NCBI GenBank assembly: GCA_000828975.1
Contig: AP014683.1
Location: 2,747,700-2,811,699 of the forward strand
Source: Burkholderiales bacterium GJ-E10
GTDB lineage: Bacteria > Pseudomonadota > Gammaproteobacteria > Burkholderiales > Burkholderiaceae_F
Length of the DNA stretch: 64,000 nucleotides
Direction: 5' to 3'
Numbering within the stretch: the stretch's first letter is position 1; each line of letters starts with the position of its first letter. Of this stretch, positions 26,499 through 34,705 are shown in pieces. Under the pieces are notes generated by a model that saw nothing but the letters and a program-made list of their open reading frames with translations, had not been told where the DNA came from and did no database searches. The position numbers and the translations under genes are program-made.

Positions 26499-27524
26499 AT
26501 GGATGCTACAACCTATGCAGTGGATCTTGCCAAGCATGTATTCCAGGTTCATTGGGTTGATCCCGCCAGCGGGGAGATCCACCGTAAGAAGCTCAGCCGC
26601 GCCAAGCTCTCGGAGTTCTTCGCACAGCTTCAGCCGGCCAGGATCGTGATGGAGGCTTGTGGGGGTGCCCACCATTGGGCCCGCCGTCTTGTCGCGATGG
26701 GTCATGAGCCCGAGTTGCTGCCCGCCAAGCAGGTGCGTGCGTTCGTGCGCGGCAACAAGGATGATGCCGCCGATGCGCGAGCAATCTGGGTCGCGGCCTC
26801 GCACGAGGATATCCGGCGCGTTCCGATCAAGAGCTGTGACCAGCAAGCCATCCAGTCGCTGCACCGGATCAGGTCGCATTGGATCACCACGCAGACAGCG
26901 ACCGTCAACATGCTCCGGGGACTGATGTATGAGTTCGGGGTGGTGCTGCCGCAAGGGCGCCATGCGGGCTTGCGTGTGCTGGCCGAGCGCCGCGCCCAAT
27001 TTAACGAGAGCTTGCCGGAGCTGATGGTGCGTCTGGTCGATGAGTTGCAGCGAACGCTCAAGGAGATCGCGCACAACATCGAGGTGGCCGAAGGCGAGAT
27101 TGCCGCCGTACAAAAGAGCTCAGAGACGGCCAAGGCGCTGCGCCAGATCCCGGGCGTGGGTGTCTTGGGGGCGACCGCCCTGGCGGCCGTTCTGGGCGAT
27201 GGCAAGGCCTGGCGCAACGGGCGGGAGTTTGCCGCCAGCCTGGGGCTGAGCCCGGGTCATCAGGGGACCGGCGGCAAGGTTCGCATGGGCGGCATCACCA
27301 AGCGCGGCGACCCGTATCTGCGCACGCTGCTCATCAGCGGTGCGCACGCGGTGGCAATATCGAAGAGTCGCACCGAATGGTTCACCAAGATCCTGGAGCG
27401 CCGACCGACGAACGTCGCTGCGGTTGCATGGGCCAACAAGACTGCAAGAACAGCCTGGGCATTAATCCGGCACGGGCGCGCTTATGACGCGAGCTGGAAG
27501 GCGAGCGCACCCGTGGCGGCCTGA
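26499..27524 (+). CDS. IS110-family (IS1111 group) DEDD transposase
   Basis: The start MDATTYAVDLAKHVFQVHW at 26499 gives 341 residues. The RuvC-like DEDD domain shows its acidic residues in YAVDLAK, IVMEACGG and NKDDAADARA. The C-terminal Tnp_20 domain has QIPGVGVLGATALAAVLGDG and LGLSPGHQGTGGK, the region that holds the catalytic serine. The frame is intact, so the element may be active. It is transcribed against the surrounding operon. Transposases of this group are directed by a structured RNA from the element's noncoding end. Confidence 0.95.
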   Translation: MDATTYAVDLAKHVFQVHWVDPASGEIHRKKLSRAKLSEFFAQLQPARIVMEACGGAHHWARRLVAMGHEPELLPAKQVRAFVRGNKDDAADARAIWVAASHEDIRRVPIKSCDQQAIQSLHRIRSHWITTQTATVNMLRGLMYEFGVVLPQGRHAGLRVLAERRAQFNESLPELMVRLVDELQRTLKEIAHNIEVAEGEIAAVQKSSETAKALRQIPGVGVLGATALAAVLGDGKAWRNGREFAASLGLSPGHQGTGGKVRMGGITKRGDPYLRTLLISGAHAVAISKSRTEWFTKILERRPTNVAAVAWANKTARTAWALIRHGRAYDASWKASAPVAA

Positions 27525-27809
27525 ATACGGCTTCCCCGAAGGGTAAATAACCAACAAACAATGGCAGATGCCAAAACGAGTGTGCGAGAGAAGTTGACGA
27601 GGTGATGGCAAGCGGCCAGACCGTGGGTCGGAAAATCCGATGCGCTGCTCGGGCAAGCTTCACGCAAAGCCCTGTGGTGAGATGGGATCCGACCTCGCGA
27701 ATGACCATCAAGGCCAGCGGCGGAATTACATCCGAACCGCACGAACAGGCCGGATATAAGACCGCAGTTGAACCGCCATACCAGAACTTCAAGACTTCGC
27801 TTGACACAA
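27525..27809 (+). ncRNA. Candidate guide RNA region (seekRNA/bridge RNA) of the IS1111-type element
   Basis: The 285-nt segment between the transposase stop and the right inverted repeat has no supported gene. In IS1111-group elements the guide RNA is encoded at this 3' end. Two short matches to the insertion flanks are visible: GAGATGG at 27679-27685 equals the left flank at 26373-26379, and ATATAAG at 27754-27760, followed two bases later by CGCAG, resembles the right flank starting at 27821 (ATATAAG, three bases, CGCAG). RNA boundaries are not determined. Confidence 0.5.
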
Positions 27810-27822
27810 GGGAGGCGTCCAT
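27810..27822 (-). repeat. Right inverted repeat of the IS1111-type element
   Basis: This is the exact reverse complement of the left repeat at 26381-26393. The barrel-gene reading frame resumes immediately to its right. Confidence 0.85.
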
Positions 27823-28306
27823 ATAAGTAGCGCAGCGCGGGGAATCCGTTCGACCGGTACGAATAGTCGAAGAAATCGGTGGATGCGATGTTGTCGGTGA
27901 GAAAATCCAGCACATGCGCGTAGAACCCGTCGTCGAAAGATTCGTTGTATTTGCCGATCGTCCATCGGCCTCCGAGGAAATCGCCGGCGGCCGACAGCCT
28001 CAGCAACGATGTCCGCCGGGTTACGGCAGAAAACGTCGTCCCGTCCACCCCTCCGCGATCGATTCCGTAATCGCTCTTGATGCGGAACGAAGTCCCATCG
28101 ACGGTGCCGTCGATGACCACTGCGCCGGCGCCTCCCGTCGTCGGAATTCCGGTCAGCGCACCGGGATCCGCCGTACGGCGCACCGCGGTGTAGCTGCCTT
28201 TGGTGATCAAGGTCTCGGAGAGCGAAACGCCACCCGCGCACACCGTCGTCGAAATGACGGGCACCAGCAACGTCGCCGCGATGACGGGCAGCCCGCGTTT
28301 CCTCAC
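27823..28306 (-). pseudogene. 5' part of outer-membrane barrel gene split by IS element
   Basis: The gene starts at GTG 28306, overlapping the LolA-like stop as GTGA. About 161 codons follow up to the insertion sequence. Residues 1-25 form a signal peptide (GLPVIAATLLVPVISTTVCA), and the rest shows barrel-like strands (RTSLLRLSAAGDFLGGRWTI, SDYGIDRGG). The frame ends near FPALRYLY and would continue at THTISAGG-like sequence left of the element (26380 downward). Without the insertion the product would be an outer-membrane protein of about 425 residues. Confidence 0.75.
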
Positions 28307-29082
28307 TCCGCAAAACCATCTACCGTGAAGCGGCCCGCTGGACACGGTCCAGGATCGACCCGGCGGATTTCCAGTAGCGTGGCCGTGCCGGGATCTGCGG
28401 GGTCGACAAACCAGGTTTGCACGATCAGGAGTCGGCCGCCGAGCGTCGTCGGCCGGCCGTAGCGGGCAAGCTTGAACAGCTTCCCGCTGCCGAGATAGAA
28501 GCGCGCGGCGATCGGCCACCCCGTCTTGCGATCGACCGTCACCGCGATGCGCTGATACGCACGATGCGTCGTCGTCGCACGAAGATCGAGCACCATTGCA
28601 TCGCGGTCGACGGCCCCGCGGTCGCCTTGTGGTCTGCCCTGCGGTCTTCCCTTTTCCGCCGCGACCGGATTCCACGAGGGCGTATAACTCCCGACCCAAT
28701 GCGACCGCGCAAGGTCGCCATAGCTCGCCTGCCCCAGGATGCGCTCGATCGGCGTGATCGCGATCGTCCTGCTGCTGTGCGGCATGCGCACCCAGACGTT
28801 TTCCCCCTGCATCAGGACGCGCTCCGACGCATAGCGCCCGCTCAGGACGTCGATCTCGGCGGCATCCCGCCGGATGCAGACCCGCATGTCTTCCGCGCCC
28901 CATTTCGCGCTGGTCAGACGGATGCGCAACTGCCCCGCGCCGCTACCGACCCGAACCTGGTCGATCGCGGCCAGTGCGGCGGCGGGATCGGAGGCGGCGA
29001 TGCCAGCGCCGTGCGCCGGACCGGCGGCAATCATCGCCGCCATCGCAAGCCGGGCAATACCGGAGGAAGTCATGTCATGCAT
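28303..29082 (-). CDS. Periplasmic LolA-like (outer-membrane lipoprotein-sorting family) protein
   Basis: This protein of about 259 residues has an N-terminal export signal (IARLAMAAMIAAGPAHG) and a LolA-like fold pattern: RIRLTSAKWGAEDMRVCIRR, VLMQGENVWVRMPHSSRTI and later GRLLIVQTWFVDPADPG. Such proteins carry a hydrophobic cargo across the periplasm. ATG 29082 is taken as start, overlapping the permease gene by 8 nt; 29088 (TTG) and 29073 (ATG) are alternatives. Between an FtsX-like permease and an outer-membrane barrel, it probably shuttles the lipid-like product of this operon. Confidence 0.75.
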   Translation of the reverse strand: MHDMTSSGIARLAMAAMIAAGPAHGAGIAASDPAAALAAIDQVRVGSGAGQLRIRLTSAKWGAEDMRVCIRRDAAEIDVLSGRYASERVLMQGENVWVRMPHSSRTIAITPIERILGQASYGDLARSHWVGSYTPSWNPVAAEKGRPQGRPQGDRGAVDRDAMVLDLRATTTHRAYQRIAVTVDRKTGWPIAARFYLGSGKLFKLARYGRPTTLGGRLLIVQTWFVDPADPGTATLLEIRRVDPGPCPAGRFTVDGFAE

Positions 29083-30259
29083 GCCCAAGTTGTTCGATGA
29101 TGCTCATGCGCCGAACCGTGCGCCCGGGAACGCAGCCGATCAGACCGCCGAGCGCGACGAATCCGACGAACACCAGCATCGCCGCCGTAGGCGAGAAGAA
29201 GATCTGCAGCGGATACCCGAGCGAGCGACCGGGAGGAGGCGGCATCGGAATGTCAGCGACGCTCACGGCGACTGACAGGATCGCGGCCACCGCGATCCCG
29301 ATCACCGATCCGGTTCCCATCACCATCGCCCCTTCCAGCGCGAAACTCGCCTGAATCGACCGCATGGGAAAGCCGATCGCCCTCAGCACGCCGATTTCGC
29401 GGATCCGCTCCATCACGCTCATCAGCAAGGCATTGGAAATCGAGAGCAACACGACCAGGATGAGGATCAGACCGAACACCGAAAAGATCACCCGGTAGAT
29501 CGATACGACCTGGCCATAGAATGGATCGACCGCAAACCACGGCTGCACCGTGAGACCTGGAAAGGCGCGCCGCAAGTCCTGTTCCACGGCAGCGAGGCGA
29601 TCGCCGTGCCGCAAGACGACGACGATGCGCGAGGCACCGTCGAGCCCGAGCAACGATCGCGCTGCCGCCAGCGGAATCGTGACCCCGCGGCGGTCCAGGG
29701 CGGGAATTCCGGTTCGATAGGTTCCGCGAACCGGAAAATCCATCGCGTTCAGCACGCCATCGCGATTCGTCACCAGAACGGTGACGAGGTCGGCGGGATG
29801 GATGCGCAATGCCCCGGCGAGGTCCGCGGCCACCGTGATGCCATTGCCGTCGCCGAGGCCGGTGCCCGCAACCACGGGCAGGAACCCGGCGTTCAGGCGC
29901 GTCTCCTTTTCGACGTCGACGCCGCGGCCCACGAACGATGCCGTGCGCCTTCCCGTCGCGAGCAGGCCCTCGAAATGAATGCGTTCCATGGCGAATCGCA
30001 CGTCGGGATCCCGCGCCAGGAACGCCGATATCCGGGCATCCTGCAACCCCGTCAGATCGTGGCCGGGCGAGGAAGAGCGGATCTGCAGATCGCCGGTTTC
30101 GCCGTCGATGATCGACTGACGGAGTCCGGCAAACGATGCCAGGACGAAGCCGGCGCTCAGCAGGATTGCCGCGACGCCCCCCGCGACGACGGCGATCGCG
30201 AGGATGGAACGCCGCCGGTTGCGCAGTGTGCTGCGGGCGGCATAGCGCAGGACATTCAT
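29075..30259 (-). CDS. MacB/FtsX-type ABC transporter permease
   Basis: This 394-residue protein has the MacB/LolC layout: an N-terminal membrane helix (SILAIAVVAGGVAAILLSAGFVL), a periplasmic MacB_PCD domain of about 220 residues, and three C-terminal helices of the FtsX domain (VIFSVFGLILILVVLLSIS, then SVIGIAVAAILSVAVSV and TAAMLVFVGFVALGGL). Such type VII ABC systems drive cargo release from the periplasmic face rather than classical transport. Its start overlaps the ATPase stop by 4 nt. Confidence 0.88.
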   Translation of the reverse strand: MNVLRYAARSTLRNRRRSILAIAVVAGGVAAILLSAGFVLASFAGLRQSIIDGETGDLQIRSSSPGHDLTGLQDARISAFLARDPDVRFAMERIHFEGLLATGRRTASFVGRGVDVEKETRLNAGFLPVVAGTGLGDGNGITVAADLAGALRIHPADLVTVLVTNRDGVLNAMDFPVRGTYRTGIPALDRRGVTIPLAAARSLLGLDGASRIVVVLRHGDRLAAVEQDLRRAFPGLTVQPWFAVDPFYGQVVSIYRVIFSVFGLILILVVLLSISNALLMSVMERIREIGVLRAIGFPMRSIQASFALEGAMVMGTGSVIGIAVAAILSVAVSVADIPMPPPPGRSLGYPLQIFFSPTAAMLVFVGFVALGGLIGCVPGRTVRRMSIIEQLGHA

Positions 30260-30972
30260 TCGACCAGGACTCCATCCTGCACATGGCAGCAGCGGTCGAC
30301 GCGCTCGGTCACGCGCGCATCATGCGTGGCGATCAGAAACGCCGTGCGGGTTCCCTGCTGCAAGGTCGCGAAGCAATCGAGCAGCCCGGCCGCGGCAGTC
30401 GCGTCGAGGCTGGCGGTCGGTTCGTCGGCCAGGACGATGGCCGGTTCGGCGACGAGCGCGCGCGCGGCGGCAACCCGCTGCTGCTCGCCGCCGGAAAGTC
30501 CCGACGGGCGATGATGCGCCCGATGCGAAAGACCGACCCGCGCCAAGGCGGAACGCGCCCGCTCCCGGCGCTGGGCGCCCGATAGCGCAGCGTGCAACAG
30601 GGGGATTTCGACGTTTTCGAGTGCACTCAGAACCGGAACGAGATTGCCGCTTTGGAAGATGAACCCGATCCGCGTCCGGCGGAAGGTGTCGGCCGCACGC
30701 CCGCCGGCCAGAGGCGCATCGACACCGTCGTAGAAGACCCTTCCGGACGTCGGCGCATCCAGCAGTCCGAGAATGTGGAGCAGCGTGCTCTTGCCGCTTC
30801 CCGACGGTCCCAGCAGCGCGCACATCTGCCCCGGGAACAAGGACAGCGAGGCCCGTTTCAATGCGACGACTTCGCCCGCCCGTTGGCGGTAGATTTTCGA
30901 TACCCCGACCGCCGCAACGCAGGGAGCAGCCCGGGACGCCGTGCCACGCGATTCCGGAGCGGCCGCGTTCAC
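30256..30972 (-). CDS. MacB/LolD-type ABC transporter ATPase
   Basis: This 238-residue ATPase has Walker A GPSGSGKST, signature LSGGEQQR, Walker B IVLADEPTASLD and the switch His in IATHD. The GEVVALKRASLSLFPGQMC block is typical of LolD/MacB-type ATPases that partner FtsX-like permeases. It overlaps both its neighbours by 4 nt. It would energise export of the product made by the preceding polyketide-like genes. Confidence 0.93.
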   Translation of the reverse strand: MNAAAPESRGTASRAAPCVAAVGVSKIYRQRAGEVVALKRASLSLFPGQMCALLGPSGSGKSTLLHILGLLDAPTSGRVFYDGVDAPLAGGRAADTFRRTRIGFIFQSGNLVPVLSALENVEIPLLHAALSGAQRRERARSALARVGLSHRAHHRPSGLSGGEQQRVAAARALVAEPAIVLADEPTASLDATAAAGLLDCFATLQQGTRTAFLIATHDARVTERVDRCCHVQDGVLVE

Positions 30973-31595
30973 CGTCCGCTCCAGATCGCACCCGCAACTC
31001 CGGACGACGCCGCCTTGGCTGCGCGGAGATACCGCGTGCTTGCCGATTCATCGCCGGCGCGACGCGCCAGCACCGCAAGCCATGCCAGCGCAGTCGCCCG
31101 GTCACCCGGGCTCATCGCCGGGAACCCCGGATTGGCATAGGCATGGACGAGATCCCCGCGGGCGACCGACCCCTGGCCGAAGAGGGTTGGGATCTGTGCG
31201 CAGGTGATGCCCCGGACCATCTCGACCTCCAGGCGCTGCGAAACCGGAGCATCGGCCTTGGCGACGATATCGGCAGCCTGCCCCATCAGGTCGAGCGCCA
31301 GATGGAGATTGGCCAGCCGGCTCCAGGGCAACCATCCGTCCCGGGCCTTCAGCGCTGCGAGGCTTCCTTCATACACCAGCGGGATCGGGTCTGCGGGGCG
31401 GCTTGCGGCCACGCTCCGGGCGAAGTCGAAGGCGGAATCGACGGTCGTCGGGTCCGTCTTCGCCTTGTCGAAGCGCGCGATCATCTCGCGGATCGCCGGA
31501 TCGACATGGACTCCATAGCAGGATGCCGTCCGCGGACCCGCAACCATCATGGCGATCACGAAGAGCCGGGCGAACGCCGTTCCGGACTCGTGCAT
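30969..31595 (-). CDS. Exported protein of unknown function
   Basis: The start MHESGTAFARLFVIAMMVAG at 31595 has a GCGGAGG site 7 nt upstream and gives 208 residues; an upstream ATG at 31622 is less likely. The N-terminus is a signal peptide that ends near GPRTASC; Cys might be acylated but the lipobox is poor. The rest is helical and rich in Ala and Leu, with TPR-like spacing (LVYEGSLAALKARDGWLPW, RATALAWLAVLARRAGDESA). I do not recognise a family. Its place between the ketosynthase and the exporter suggests a periplasmic accessory role in the same pathway. Confidence 0.7.
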   Translation of the reverse strand: MHESGTAFARLFVIAMMVAGPRTASCYGVHVDPAIREMIARFDKAKTDPTTVDSAFDFARSVAASRPADPIPLVYEGSLAALKARDGWLPWSRLANLHLALDLMGQAADIVAKADAPVSQRLEVEMVRGITCAQIPTLFGQGSVARGDLVHAYANPGFPAMSPGDRATALAWLAVLARRAGDESASTRYLRAAKAASSGVAGAIWSGR

Positions 31596-31629
31596 CGAGA
31601 ACCTCCGCTGCGATCGAAACATGGGGACC

Positions 31630-33921
31630 CTATGCCTCCTCAACGACGACCGCCGTCGCATCCCCCGCGGGAGAAACGTACGCGGCCAGGTACGCGCGGC
31701 CCTCGCCGCGTTGGCGATGCATCCACCGCGTCGCCGTGGCAACCGCCGTAGGGAACGCGGCGGCATGGCCATGTCCGACCGCCGCGCCGACGTCGATCAA
31801 CGGAGTGCGCGACCCCCGGAACAAGCGCGCCATGGCATTCCCATATCGGCGACGCCAGAGCCGGGGGCCATGGAACACGGTGATGACCGCGCGCAAGCCT
31901 GCTGCGGCGACGCCGGCTTCCTGCATCGCTGCCGCCACGGCGAGGTCCAGCGCACCGCAGCCCCCGCCATCGCCGTCGGGAGCCGTCGCGGTGCTCCGCC
32001 CCATTCCGCTCAGCAGGGCCTGGGGCGCGGCGTCGCGCCGAACCATCGCCTCGTATGTCTCCAGCACCAAGGCTGCAGCGCCCTCGGAAATTGGACCGAC
32101 CGGCGCATCGAGTCCGTCTTCGATCGGCACATATGCCGCCGACTGATCGGCGAGGAAGCGATCGGAAACTTCGTTGGCGCCGAAAACACACAAGCGCTCC
32201 TGGTGCCCCTGACGAACGAAAAGCATGCCGGCGGCCAAGCCCGCATCTCCGCCGACCAGCGTGGTGTTGAACCCCTTCAGTCCATACGCGATCGAAACGG
32301 CTCCCGCAGCCGCGTTCAAGGTGGTGAGGGGAAACTGGGATGCGCTCGCAAACTGCGGGCCGTCATCCATGACGCTCCGCATGAATTTCCGTACCGCGGT
32401 GTGCGATCCCGCCGAGACGGCGCCGACCACCCCGCAAGGCGCGAGCAGATCGTCTCGATCCACGGCGATTCCGGCATCGGCGAACGCATGTCCCGCCGCC
32501 GCCAACGCGAAGCGCAGAAGCGGAGGACTGCGTCGGAACGCTCCCAGGAGACCATCCATCGGCGGCAGCGCGCAGGTCATCGCGGTCGTGATTTCCGGAA
32601 TCTCCGGCACGAACGTCTCCGGCCCGACCATTGCGCAATCGAACCCATCGGGATTCGCGGGAAGACACTTGCCGACCCCGGTGACGAACGTTCGCCGGCG
32701 GACCCGCGCTCGCGACGTCGCGGGCGCACGCTTCGAAAGAACGACGGACGCATTGTTTCCGCCGAAGCCGTACTTGTTGCTGATGAACGTCTCGTTGCGC
32801 GCCGCCCGGGGTTCCGGGCCGACGACATTCGCAGGCGCGCAACCGGGCCGCAGCGAGGAAAATCCCGCCGTCGGTGCCACGAGCCCCCGTTCCGCGAGGG
32901 CGATCGAAACGGCGATTTCCATTGCCCCGCAGGCGCCAAGCGTATGTCCCAGGAATCCCTTGAGGGAACTCACCGGGACGGCACATCCAAATACCCGAAC
33001 GGTCGCAATCGATTCGGGAATGTCGTTGGCATCCGTGCCGGTGCCATGGGCAGAAACGTAATCCACCTCTTCCGGGATGATGCCGGCATCGCGCAAGGCG
33101 CCGCGCATGGCCGCCTCCAGTCCGCGTCCGTTCGCATCAACCGCGGTTTCGTGGAATGCATCTCCCGACAGCGCGTAGCCGCGCACGAACCATGCGCCCT
33201 GCGCCCTGCGGGCCCGCGCATGAGACGCCGATTCCAGCAGCAGCGCGCAGGCGCCCTCGCCGAGCGTGATCCCGGATGGCCGCGAAAACGGCGCCGCGCC
33301 GACCCGGCTGACGGCACGAAGACTGTTGAAGCCTGCCAGGATCGACAGCGAAACCGTGTCGGTTCCGACGATCAACACGACCGGCGCCATTCCGGACCGG
33401 ATGAGATCGGCACCGATGCCGACGGCGGCATTGCTGGAAGAGCATGCGGAAGACACGGTCAGACGTGGTCCGGCCGACCCCAGCACCGTCGTCAGCACGG
33501 CCGCCGGGTGATCCGTCAGCGAACCCGCGAAATGCGCCGACCGCGCCGCCGCGTCCTCGCGCGAACCCGACGCGTACATCCGCTCCAGAGAGTGGATGCC
33601 GCTATGCGAACTTCCGACCACGATCGCCGCGCCGGCATGCGCAAACGCCGCCGCCGTCATGGCGCCGTTGTGCAGGGCACCAAGCGCGGCATGAACGGCA
33701 TAGCGCGCGCCCGGGTCGCATGCAGAAAGATCGATGCCGCCAGTCGCGAAGTCAAAATCGGGCGGAAACTCGACGACGCGATCGCTCTCCAGGCTTGCGC
33801 CGTCGAACGTCCGTGCCGCACGGACTCCGCCGCGCCCTGCCAGCAGCGAGGAAATCAGGTCATCGATCGTCGCGCCCAGCGGATGGCAGACCGACATTCC
33901 CGTGATCACGACATCGTCCAT
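31630..33921 (-). CDS. Fused ketosynthase-chain length factor (KS-CLF) protein
   Basis: The start MDDVVITGMSVCHPLGA at 33921 gives 763 residues with two beta-ketoacyl synthase domains. Domain 1 (about 1-405) has the full Cys-His-His set: TVSSACSSSN, HGTGTDAND and GFLGHTLGA, plus NKYGFGGNN. Domain 2 (about 410-763) keeps the fold (LNAAAGAVSIAYGLKG, GPISEGAAALVL) but has Ala where the catalytic Cys should be and lacks the two His motifs. This is the KS/CLF pair of type II polyketide synthases, normally two separate genes. The fusion probably sets chain length of the product. It begins 44 nt after the ketoreductase gene. Confidence 0.85.
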   Translation of the reverse strand: MDDVVITGMSVCHPLGATIDDLISSLLAGRGGVRAARTFDGASLESDRVVEFPPDFDFATGGIDLSACDPGARYAVHAALGALHNGAMTAAAFAHAGAAIVVGSSHSGIHSLERMYASGSREDAAARSAHFAGSLTDHPAAVLTTVLGSAGPRLTVSSACSSSNAAVGIGADLIRSGMAPVVLIVGTDTVSLSILAGFNSLRAVSRVGAAPFSRPSGITLGEGACALLLESASHARARRAQGAWFVRGYALSGDAFHETAVDANGRGLEAAMRGALRDAGIIPEEVDYVSAHGTGTDANDIPESIATVRVFGCAVPVSSLKGFLGHTLGACGAMEIAVSIALAERGLVAPTAGFSSLRPGCAPANVVGPEPRAARNETFISNKYGFGGNNASVVLSKRAPATSRARVRRRTFVTGVGKCLPANPDGFDCAMVGPETFVPEIPEITTAMTCALPPMDGLLGAFRRSPPLLRFALAAAGHAFADAGIAVDRDDLLAPCGVVGAVSAGSHTAVRKFMRSVMDDGPQFASASQFPLTTLNAAAGAVSIAYGLKGFNTTLVGGDAGLAAGMLFVRQGHQERLCVFGANEVSDRFLADQSAAYVPIEDGLDAPVGPISEGAAALVLETYEAMVRRDAAPQALLSGMGRSTATAPDGDGGGCGALDLAVAAAMQEAGVAAAGLRAVITVFHGPRLWRRRYGNAMARLFRGSRTPLIDVGAAVGHGHAAAFPTAVATATRWMHRQRGEGRAYLAAYVSPAGDATAVVVEEA

Positions 33922-33964
33922 GAGGAAACACCCTCCCGAATGACTGCCCATTCCCAACCGCGTG

Positions 33965-34705
33965 CTACCGCTTGAAACCGCCATCCACTTTGATCGTGGT
34001 GCCGTTGACGTACCGCGCAGCCAGCAGAAACGTCACCGCGTCGGCGACGTCCGCCGGCGCCCCGATTCGGCGCAGCGACGTGCCGTGGACGATGTGCCGG
34101 ACCATGCCGTCGTCGAGCGTCCCCGTCATCTCAGTCGCGATGAACCCGGGCGCCACGGCGTTCGCCCGAACGCCGGTCCGACTGGTCCTGCGCGCCAGGA
34201 GCTTCGTGAATCCGATCAGCCCGCCCTTGCTGGTGGCGTACGAAACCTGTCCTTCCTTTCCGGCGACGCCGGCCAGCGATGCGATATTGACGACCGACGC
34301 ATCGGACCCGCCCCGAAGCAGCGGCAGCAAGGCCCGGGTCAGCCGGATCGTTCCAAACAGGTTCGCCTGGAGCAGCGCCGCAACCCGCCCCTCCTCCATC
34401 GCAAGGAACGCACCGTCGTCGGTGGTTCCGGCGTTGTTGACGATCGCGTCCAGCCGTCCGGCGCGCGCGGCAATCTCGCGCGCCGCCGCGCTGACCAATG
34501 CGTCCGACCCGAGATCCATCCGCACGAAGTCGATCGTCGGCGTTGCCGCAACTTCGCCGGCGCCGGGCGATTGCCGGTCGCCGTCACCGCGATCGCGACG
34601 GTAGGTGCCGATCACGTGCCAGCCGGCATGCGCCAGGCGGTCGGCGATCGCCCTGCCGATTCCCCTCGTGGCACCGGTCACCACGACCGTCTTCGTGGCG
34701 GTCAT
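33965..34705 (-). CDS. FabG-type 3-ketoacyl-ACP reductase
   Basis: This 246-residue short-chain dehydrogenase/reductase has the NADPH motif TGATRGIG, NNAG, the catalytic Ser (VVNIASLAG) and YATSK, and PGFIATEM. It matches FabG-type ketoreductases of fatty-acid and type II polyketide synthesis. It starts at 34705, its ATG overlapping the stop of a second, degenerate SDR gene. It would reduce 3-ketoacyl-ACP made by the neighbouring KS-CLF. It is unlikely to be the housekeeping fabG, since fabD/fabH/acpP neighbours are absent. Confidence 0.9.
   Translation of the reverse strand: MTATKTVVVTGATRGIGRAIADRLAHAGWHVIGTYRRDRGDGDRQSPGAGEVAATPTIDFVRMDLGSDALVSAAAREIAARAGRLDAIVNNAGTTDDGAFLAMEEGRVAALLQANLFGTIRLTRALLPLLRGGSDASVVNIASLAGVAGKEGQVSYATSKGGLIGFTKLLARRTSRTGVRANAVAPGFIATEMTGTLDDGMVRHIVHGTSLRRIGAPADVADAVTFLLAARYVNGTTIKVDGGFKR

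Larger units (their letters stand above)
26381..27822 (+). mobile_element. IS1111-group insertion sequence (IS110 family)
   Basis: The element carries one DEDD transposase gene and is bounded by perfect 13-bp inverted repeats (ATGGACGCCTCCC) at 26381-26393 and 27810-27822. Subterminal repeats of this kind mark the IS1111 group, so the true ends may lie a few bases outside. The span between repeats is 1442 bp, typical of the group. It has split a barrel-protein gene of the operon on the opposite strand. No longer target duplication is evident, as expected for the family. Confidence 0.88.

Noticed and set aside
27602-27826. A 74-codon plus-strand frame in the 3' end of the insertion sequence
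   Set aside because: It lies in the expected guide RNA region, runs through the right inverted repeat and has no family features.
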